A stretch of 64,000 nt of DNA from Sinohyriopsis cumingii (taxonomy: Eukaryota; Mollusca; Bivalvia; Unionida; Unionidae). Within the stretch, counting starts at the first letter, position 1; each line of letters opens with the position of its first letter. Both the position numbers and the translations under genes were made by a program. The notes beneath the pieces were generated by a model. The model was not told where the DNA came from. It was given only the letters and a program-made list of their open reading frames with translations, and made no database searches. Location of the stretch: the NCBI GenBank assembly GCA_028554795.2, contig CM068842.1, positions 21,734,590 to 21,798,589 on the forward strand, read 5' to 3'. Of the stretch, positions 62,593 through 64,000 are shown piece after piece.

Positions 62593-63702
62593 CCTTTGCA
62601 TTTCGGTCATATTACTTAAGCAGAGCGGAACGTTATCCAACCAGTAACACCCCCTCTGATAACGCATGCGCCTTTGATCAAAGTGCAATGCCAAAAGTAA
62701 ACTCTGTCTCTTTATATATAGTTTTTCGGATCGAAACGAGTTTATATTTTTGCATACAAATGCAGTAACCTGTTTATTATATGCTCCTTTTCGTATTCTA
62801 CCTAAGGCTTACTTACATAAGCAAAAACACTACAAGAAACAAAGTAACTGAATGTATGCTGTATTCCAAACTAAATACACAAGATCAGATTCATTATTAC
62901 ACAAAAACAACATTATTAATGCGCACATAACACATAACCCCGCCTTGATACATTTGAATTTATTAGCGCGCTAGACATACCTTTCGAAAGAAAGTGTCGT
63001 TTTGGTCTACTTAAAAATTGAAATTTGGAGTCATATTGTGAATGAATGCGCATTGCATCAACTTTTCCATTTGATCTGGAATTAATAAAATTTGGTATTT
63101 TTGTCGTTTCTACGAAATTTCGTGATTATGGACTGGATTTACCTGTGTCGATTCTACATGAAGTACATCGAATTTCAGCGGCGACGGAGCAGCGTGTTGA
63201 CATCTACAAGTGTGTTTCTGTTCTGTCACTGAATGTTTTAAATCATACTGTGGGAAATATATGCAGTCTTTCAATTGTAATTATCAAAAAGACGCTTTGG
63301 AATATAATATTTATTTCATTTTGAGTGCAGTAAGGATGATGTAATTGCACTTGGAATATAGTTGATATTACAGTACAATTTCGAAATGTGTAATCAAACT
63401 TGAGAATCCATGACATTTGCAGAACTAAGACAGTACATTCTGAGGAATTCAGGCTGTAGAACTGTACGTATATATTCTGCCATTCTTAGTACCAGCTAAC
63501 GAAGACAGCTTATTCCTTGTCAGTTGCATGTTATTTGTATCGAGCTAGCAATTATATGAAATATGGCGTCTATCGCCAGCCTAAATCAGTATAAAAAAGT
63601 TAACGTGGACTGTGGCAAGGCAGCTTCTATGTGGCAGTCCACGAAACATCAGCTTTAGTTCATTCAGAAACAAATTTAATTAACCTAAACGTAAAGCGCC
63701 TA
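62593..63702. other. Host non-coding DNA
   Basis: AT-rich with no recognisable feature; the 92-codon frame at 63046 has no motif. Confidence 0.45.
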
Positions 63703-63933
63703 CTACGTGAGTGTACATGACTTGTTTACAAAGTAGTTATCATACAGCCATCGCTGCACATTTCTGATGTCACGTTCAGTAGTCAGCTTCGTTGAAAGTT
63801 TATTTTGTGAGTCTATGAAGTCATCCACATTGTCAACTTTGGCATCTCTTCTACTTTCAAATGACTCAGACAGCTGGTTTACTTCATCCACAGACAAATA
63901 AAATAAATCAGAAGTGCTGGCGTCTGCGTCCAT
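63703..63933 (-). CDS. Possible first coding exon of an unknown host gene
   Basis: 76 codons from ATG 63933, acidic at the start (MDADASTSDLFYLSVDEVNQ), then FIDSQNKLSTKLTTERDIRN and VQRWLYDNY. The latter resembles the N-terminal segment of DUF3504/tyrosine-recombinase-like (Crypton-derived) proteins, where a Thr-Lys-rich stretch precedes a Trp-Leu helix. A GTAAAC near the codons for YFVN could be a donor. Assignment is weak; it may be an exon or a relic. Confidence 0.35.
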   Translation of the reverse strand: MDADASTSDLFYLSVDEVNQLSESFESRRDAKVDNVDDFIDSQNKLSTKLTTERDIRNVQRWLYDNYFVNKSCTLT

Positions 63934-64000
63934 TGTTTGTTTACAAATAGCAAATAGTTCTTTTATTCATATGAGTTCAATATGAAGTATGCGCGAGTGC

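Overview
The window is a stretch of AT-rich animal nuclear DNA that carries one nearly intact 20.5-kb Maverick/Polinton (adintovirus-type) element. The host part is packed with CATA, AT, CA and AG microsatellites, minisatellites, two families of tRNA-derived SINEs and a decayed hAT transposase. It also holds a multi-exon gene for a secreted collagen-like protein. Together these suggest an invertebrate, most likely a mollusc or related lophotrochozoan; this placement is inference, not shown directly.

Element (2761-23303). It lies inside a (CATA)n microsatellite between ~333-bp terminal inverted repeats (TIRs) that are almost identical. The repeat phase on the two sides fits the 6-bp target duplication expected of Polintons. 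Left end: a small leftward gene (3343-3110), a frameshifted rightward gene (3569-4154), a leftward two-zinc-knuckle protein (4915-4445) and, divergent from it, the protein-primed DNA polymerase B (5050-9111). Middle: a BIR-domain IAP-like protein, three tandem copies of an F-box-like protein, small membrane proteins, the A32/FtsK-type packaging ATPase (11898-12641), basic core-like proteins including one with an adenovirus pX-like tail, and a chromodomain integrase broken by one in-frame TGA. Right of centre is the virion block: small membrane protein, penton-like minor capsid protein, pVI-like protein, major capsid protein, a conserved unknown and the adenovirus-type cysteine protease (19872-20432). 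Right end: three short genes, each with a shared upstream promoter motif.

The most unusual observation is that the genes at both ends of the element finish in perfect replicas of the metazoan replication-dependent histone mRNA 3' end: a 6-bp stem, a UUUC loop, usually ACCCA, then a purine-rich U7-like downstream element. There are five copies, at 3070-3085 (minus), 4182-4197, 21153-21168, 21954-21969 and 22979-22994. The two outermost lie inside the TIRs and face outward. Two central transcription units instead end near AATAAA signals (11822, 20543). This suggests that the terminal genes make non-polyadenylated, S-phase-coupled mRNAs. Many central genes have a TATA box placed in the end of the gene before.

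Host gene (31241-53051, plus strand). Nine exons with consensus splice sites join with consistent phase into a 442-residue open frame: signal peptide, a short Cys-rich EMI-like segment ending in a CCPGY motif, two collagen Gly-X-Y blocks, a coiled-coil-like stretch and a C-terminal domain. Intron 1 holds a 3.3-kb 27/29-bp minisatellite with a 560-bp higher-order repeat. Downstream, one SINE copy has had an internal 27-bp segment expanded to about 35 tandem copies. The rest of the host sequence is apparently non-coding, apart from one possible coding exon at the extreme right on the minus strand.
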